Source of the DNA: Syngnathus acus
Lineage: Eukaryota; Chordata; Actinopteri; Syngnathiformes; Syngnathidae
DNA length: 64,000 bases
NCBI RefSeq assembly: GCF_901709675.1
Contig: NC_051098.1
Location: forward strand, 11,564,918 to 11,628,917
Direction of reading: 5' to 3'
In this document: piece by piece, positions 58,201 through 64,000 of the stretch
Position numbering within the stretch: the stretch's first letter is position 1
Layout: each line of letters begins with the position of its first letter
The notes under the pieces: model-generated
What the model was told of the DNA's origin: nothing
What the model saw: the letters and a program-made list of their open reading frames with translations, nothing else
Database searches by the model: none
Position numbers and translations under genes: made by a program

Positions 58201-61200
58201 AACTCACAGCTCAGCAAGATACGGGCTTTTGACTCTTCTCAAAAATAGATGATAGAACATTAGCAAAGCAACGCTAGGCTTCTCCTCATCTAATACCGAG
58301 TTCACATTTACACACCAAATATTCACAATTACATTCTTCCATTTATGCCCATCACATTAGCGATATAACAAGAGGCAAAATAAATATTTAATCCCATCCC
58401 CATTGACTCTATACTGCCACGATCATTAAAACAAACTCGGATGATTCAAAATGAACTCAATTATCAGGCCTGTTCATTTATGTCATGACCATATAACGGC
58501 TACAGTATATTTTAGCGCACCATCTGGAGAGCTTTTTCATGGAACGACACTGCCACCTCACCTTGTTGCACAAAACTCAAACACACAAGCAAACCGTAGG
58601 GAAGTTAAATCATTCAGGCCTTTTTTTAAAGATGGATCCCTTTAAGCTCGAGGCAAACACATGCATAAAGAAAGACGGGATGTGATGTGCAGAGCTCAGC
58701 TGCTCCCAAATGATTATGTCACTCATGAGAGAAAAGGGATGGTTGTGATCTGGAATGTGTCAACTCGCCGGGCGACGCTGCTCCTCTCATTTTAGCCCCC
58801 CCCCCTCTACCTGTCCTACCTCCCAACTCTCCCATTTCTCCTCCACACACTGTTGCAGCAGGGAAAGATTGAACGGAGAGAATCTGCATTGGTGGTGGCG
58901 CATCCCCGTGACAGTAATAGTGTTCTGAAAGGCAGCGTATAGAGAGGGGAAAAAAAAAAAAAGCAGATTGCCATAATAAAAGTAGACGCTAGCGCTGACA
59001 GGAAATAAATAAATCCACTATAAAGAGAGAAAGAAATTGAAGGAGCATATTCGGCCTTTAAACTGGAACGAGTCACGTGTGAATAACAATGCTCAAATCA
59101 TTTTATAAAAATTGGGAGCAGTGCCCATGCGGGGAAGCGTGTCAATCAAGGATGAGGAGCAGTGGGCGAGGTTTAACTCACTTTCAATTTAAGGACACAA
59201 GGACACCAGGATGAGGTTTAAAATATAAAAAGGACCTAGATGATTGTAATTGTTGGACTCCTAAGACAAGACTGAATGATTTAAGAGTTTATTGATAGTC
59301 CATTGAGACGATCACCGCAGGGAGATAAAATGAAAATGAGAACACGGGGGTGATGAAATGAAGAGGACTCCATTAGTGAAAAGAAAATCGATACAATTTA
59401 AGAAAGTCTTTTCGAAGGAGGTGACAGACGATTTGAAGATTGGGGTGGGGGAAAAAAAATGGAAGACAAATGAGGCAAAGAAGCCAATGATGATGTATCT
59501 GGCATCGGTTCTTTTTATTTGGGCCATTCACTTTGGATTGTGCAGCAAATTGACAAAAAAAAAAAAAAAAAAAAAGGAGTGAATTGGGACACTTGCTTTC
59601 TATTTCAGTCAATCCGCTGTGAGTCGCTTGTTCATTCACCTTGGGAGGGATTTCTATTACCTCAAGAATGGAGAACAAAAAAACCATTGGAGGGAGTCTG
59701 AATTTTACACAAAATGACATCCAGAAAAATGAATGGACTTGGCATGTATCGGGAAATGATGACAAACAAGTTGTGCAGCTTCCAAGAAAACGAGTCCACC
59801 AGGAAAGATTTAATTCTGCGAATTCTGAAGGCAATTCATATGTTTTCTATTTTATTGTCCTTCTCCCATTATGACATGCTTCTTTCACATTTCAGCTCAT
59901 TCAATTGAGCTTAGGAATAATTTTCAAATTGCCAAAAATAGGTTCAGCCCACATTTTGGCATTTTATGCACATTCTTTAATTAGCATAACATCTTTAATT
60001 TGCAGATCAGGTAGTGATGTCATTATGTGACTTAAATTATTAAATTGAATTATTTATTTATTTATCTACAGTATTTGTAATTTGTATTATTATGTTGATA
60101 AATATTATTGAAATTAAGTTTACTCTTGTATAATACTCTGATGTGCCTCGACTCAATGAGAGTTGGGAAAACTGACAAAATAAATGCATGGCGCGTTCTT
60201 GACATTTTTTTTTCCCCCCCAATGCGTGAAATAAACTGGATCCACCACTATAGTGTCTCTCCATCAGTCTTCAAACTTAAAAATATAGAATTCATGCATC
60301 GCTTCCCTCCTCCACCCCTTCCTTCTACCCAACGGCTCTAAGTTAAGTCACTGCATTGCAAAACTTCATTAGTGATTGTTTCTCCGCAGGAGCTGGCCGG
60401 GGCTTTTCACAGCCAGGCAGCCTCCTGCAAGGCACACGTGTGAAGTCCAACAGCCAGCCTGCACGTCCCACACTGCAGTAATTACAAATTTTATTGCGTC
60501 CACTTTTTAACAGGCAGGCTGTTGTCAAAGATCTCCATGCAGACCAGGAGGGCTGTGTAATTTGTTGTGCTGTGGTTTGCTTGGAGGGGACCTGCACCCC
60601 TGCTAAAAATGCATTGGGTAACCGTTGCTCGCATAAGTGCTGATGCGCACACGACAAAAGCGGCAAAAAGAAGCTGCCAACTTACGTCAGATTGATCAGT
60701 CTGCATCTGAACACTCGCCACAGCCCGCCGCTTCTCTTTGATTCAAGCCATCAAATACATGATATGGCCATCTATTCCGGTAACCATCTCCAATGTTACT
60801 CGAGATGCTCCAGTGATATTTAGCCATTTATATATATCAGCCATGATGTCTGTTTACAGCCTCGTCCTGCTGTTTGTACCATCTGGAGAATCAAAAACAT
60901 CCATGCACACGCAAGCCACATGTAACCAACTCGTTGCGTTGCCTTGTAAATGGACAGATGAGTCAAGGGCATTACAGCTGCTTCCATTAAAATAATATCA
61001 TTCGTCATTCCCACAATATGGAACTCAATACTGACAGTTAAAACTGTCAAAGATTAATATGTGCTTGATGTTCCATCTAATGTGTATTCTTTAAATATGA
61101 TCCGCTACACTAATAGACCCCATGTCATGACAACGAGGCACTCTAAAGCGGCCATGCTAGCACAAAGTCCCTGTTCGCACGCTAGCTGACACGTCAGACT

Positions 61201-62137
61201 TTTTTTGTTTTTTTTCTCCATCGGCTCTTTCACCACCATGGCAACCAAATTAGTGAACTATCCAAACATAAGATACATTTTCAGGAAATAAACATAGCCA
61301 GCGAGCTAACTAAGCGTTTAAATTGCACAGCTAACAGCTCATGCGAACAAAGATGCTTAATTTTTACATTTTTTGTTATTTTTGCCCCGCCAAGAAAATT
61401 ACATAAAATAAAAGCCAGTAAAAATGTTCCGCTATATTCATAGAATTCATCACTACATAGTTCTCAGGTTTACTGTTTTCAGCGAATATTCTGAAACATG
61501 CACAATGCATTTTGAAACAAATCATTTAGTCCACTTTACAGGGTCTTCAACTCCTGGCTTGATTTGATGCCTACTGCTGAGACAGATAAACAGTCACTTA
61601 GGTAAATTACAGAGTAAAATCACACACACACAAAAAAAATAAACCAAAGAAAACGTCCTCCAATTAGACTACACAGTAGTCACCTTCTGGGTGTATTTCA
61701 CTTTGTTCTCCCACTGCTTTCTCTCCACTTCCTATTCACAGATTCCTGTGGATAAAGGTGCCAGAGCGTGAGAGAATGCCAGACTGCCTTCTTACATCAG
61801 CCTGCTTGGCCTAGTGGGACAGCGGCACCACAAGTAGCTGCTTCATTTTCATTGCCTGCCAAGATCGAACAAATCGAAACACTTGCGTAATGCCGACGCA
61901 TTATCAATGGTGCAGGTATGTGTGGATTGTGAATGAATTTTTTTTTCTTTTCTTGCCTGACAGTTACATTGGAACCTTTAAGATTCAACACAATTCCTTC
62001 CAGGACGCCGACGGAAACAATTGACCCATAATGGAAAATCATTTTAGGATATATTTCAGATCAAAGATTCTGGAAACTTATTAGTCCCATGCTGATCTGC
62101 ACCTATTCATGCTTAAATCAAATGTTATACTCTATTT

Positions 62138-62452
62138 CACAGGTGTCAAACTCAAGGCCCGGGGGCCAGATACGGCCCGTCACATCATTTTCTGTGGCCC
62201 GCGAAGACAAATTGTGCATCAAATTCGAGTGTCATTACTAGAATTGCAAATTGTCTTCACTTTTAATAGTATCTTTTTTTTTAATATTTGACCAGTTTTT
62301 ACTCGTCTGATTTGAAAACGAGTTATTTGTCAGTTTGTTTTGTAGCTTTTACTTTACATAATATGAGGTGGTCATACATCTATTTGGGTTGGGCCCTCCA
62401 AAAAGAAGCTGTGACTACAATGCGGCCCGCGAAGAAAATGAGTTTGACCCTG
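62138..62452. mobile_element. hAT-like non-autonomous element with perfect 8-bp target duplication
   Basis: It starts CACAGGTGTCAAACTCAAGG and ends GAGTTTGACCCTG, with inverted GTCAAACTC termini and internal GGCCCG/GCGGCCCGCGAAG blocks. It is flanked by CTCTATTT on both sides (62130-62137, 62453-62460). An 8-bp duplication fits the hAT superfamily. No transposase frame. Confidence 0.72.
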
Positions 62453-62791
62453 CTCTATTTGTATTGAACTACTTACGTCTGGCAAGACCCTAACACCTTT
62501 CAGTTTTTGTTTGGCCCTGAGAGCCCAAAGGCATCAGTATGTGGCGCACGAGGTGTTAGTCAACAAAAACAAACAACACCCCCACGCCGGCAACCTCCCC
62601 CTAACCCTGCCTTTTCCACACGAACCAAAACAAACTTCTGCTTGAAATCATCGCGTTACACACCATGACACTCGCCTGATGTTCGCTAGACTGCTGACAG
62701 ATTAAAAAGACACAGACAAGGTTAATAAAGGCAGATGAGCTGATGTCTGAATCGGCAACATTTTGGGCCACAGAGAGTGACATTCTTCATG

Positions 62792-62795
<4 letters not shown>

Positions 62796-62839
<44 letters not shown>
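62796..62839. repeat. A44 homopolymer
   Basis: Longest homopolymer in the window; could be a retroposon tail, but the sequence to its left is not a family I recognise. Confidence 0.9.
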
Positions 62840-62842
<3 letters not shown>

Positions 62843-64000
62843 TAATGGCGCCGCAAAAACACAGTGACCTCCTCGATTCTTATAATAGATTGGGTGTCTC
62901 GCGAGCCTTCCCTAACAATGACAACGGCCGCCTCACAGGGCGCAGAGGACAGACAAGACAGTGAAATGACATTTTATAAAACCACAGGATTAAACTCATC
63001 AGATTTACAGCAGTCAGGATTTCAAATGAAAAGTGATATTAAGTCTCAAAGGAAGAGGAAAGCCTCGGCATCGACCGGAGCACTTCAAATGTTGCTATTC
63101 ATCGTAATCTCTCCCGCTCATGCGTAAGAGGACATAAGAATAGAAGACATTTGTAATCACTTATTATCCCATCCAAAAGAGAAGATGAGGAAGAATTACT
63201 GGATTCAAATGTGTAGGACAAAGAAATATAAGACGATTGGCTTTCTGGACAGCAGCTACGCAAAAATACCTGTTCCAGCGTTATACAAAGGAGCTTTTTA
63301 ATTAGTCCAGTCAAACCGGTCCAGGATATTCAAGACTTCAACATTTATTGTGCTAGCATGTACATGACACACAACTACAGCAGATTCGACCAAGCAATTT
63401 TTTTTTTGCATTGTGCGCTAGCTACGGTGATCCAAAAACAGTATTGGGCATCATTTGAATTCGGATGATTCCAATTCCGGTACCTGGATTTGATTTCGGT
63501 TCCGAATGAATCTCATTTCCGATTCTTACAAAATAAAGCTGCTTGGTGAAAATGAGCAAGATCACCAATTAGTTTTTGTTTGGATGAAATCATTTTTTAA
63601 ATTTTTATTTTTATTTAAATGGCAGCAAAAAATTTACATTTTTAATTGGCAGCAAATACAGTCCAACCTCCCTCTCATTAACTTCCATAAACTGTACCTC
63701 ATCTCGATAACCCTTCGACCATATAGTTATTCTACAGCTGATTTCTATCTCCCGCTCTATTTTTACCTTCCATCCATTATTCGCATACACTCTTGATTTT
63801 CCACCTCAGATTTCAGCTGCCTGTGACTGCTGGGGCTCCAGCGGTGCATTTTAAGAAGGCGTTGATGGATGGGAGAGAATTGAGCAATGGCTTCTCCCAA
63901 AACTGACACTCCCCTGCCTGTCGAGGATCGTTGTTTCGTTCTAAAGTGTTCCCAAGAATGTTCCAATAACATCAGAAAAAAATCTTACGACTGCTGTTAA

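Larger units (their letters stand above)
51228..64000. other. inferred grik4 intron (12.8 kb in window), repeats only
   Basis: The first in-window grik4 exon begins in frame 0, so upstream exons must exist. I found no amino-terminal-domain exon here, and read this as one long intron. It contains (AT)n at about 52464-52489, T/A low complexity at 55210-55445, a MITE at 56405, a tandem duplication at 57910, a hAT-like element at 62138 and A44 at 62796. An exon of another gene cannot be excluded. Confidence 0.45.

Noticed and set aside
58800-58860. Possible additional grik4 exon ending near 58808-58820
   Set aside because: A donor-like site exists, but the upstream residues do not match the GluK4 amino-terminal domain and no acceptor fits.

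Overview
The window is vertebrate nuclear DNA, almost certainly from a teleost fish. It holds intron-rich genes with consensus GT/AG splice sites, several very short introns (63-77 bp), CA/GT microsatellites, and many small non-autonomous DNA transposons plus one L2/CR1-like LINE tail. Nothing bacterial, viral or CRISPR-like is present. All exons were placed by hand from splice sites, reading phase and remembered vertebrate homologues, with no database search.

Three protein genes account for the coding content. (1) Positions 1-5041, + strand: the 3' part of an mcam-like gene (CD146/MUC18 cell adhesion molecule). It runs from the end of the second Ig domain through three C2-type Ig domains, a Ser/Thr-rich stalk with a duplicated exon, the transmembrane helix and the cytoplasmic tail. 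The 3' UTR reaches about 6580. (2) Positions 25424 down to 10676, - strand: a complete 16-exon cbl gene (c-Cbl E3 ubiquitin ligase, 937 codons). It carries the TKB domain, linker tyrosines, RING, proline-rich tail, three C-terminal tyrosine motifs and UBA. A CpG-rich promoter/5' UTR lies at about 25240-26060. (3) Positions 51227 down to 30927, - strand: the 3' ten coding exons of grik4 (kainate receptor GluK4). They cover the ligand-binding lobes, M1, the pore loop, M3, M4 and the C-terminal tail. The amino-terminal-domain exons are not in the window and should lie beyond 64000.

Between and inside the genes lie repeats. A 5'-truncated LINE with an open reverse-transcriptase C-terminus sits directly after the mcam poly(A) signal. 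There are three hAT-like MITEs (509-818, 3681-3831, 62138-62452), two of them with 8-bp target duplications, and two tiny TTAA-flanked palindromic MITEs (6071-6134, 28304-28370). Two sister copies of a GGCGCACC-rich inverted-repeat MITE (50132, 56405) lie in grik4 introns, with two tandem duplications (43404, 57910) and several microsatellites. The 51.2-64 kb stretch is interpreted as grik4 intron.

The three genes are not an operon-like unit. mcam acts in adhesion, cbl ubiquitinates activated tyrosine-kinase signalling proteins, and grik4 is a synaptic channel subunit. mcam and cbl are tail-to-tail here, as I recall they are in human 11q23.3, while grik4 sits immediately upstream of cbl on the same strand. 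I found no convincing undescribed system. The most useful observations are the mcam stalk-exon duplication, a two-residue insertion in the Cbl RING, the paired MITE families and the rearranged grik4-cbl neighbourhood.
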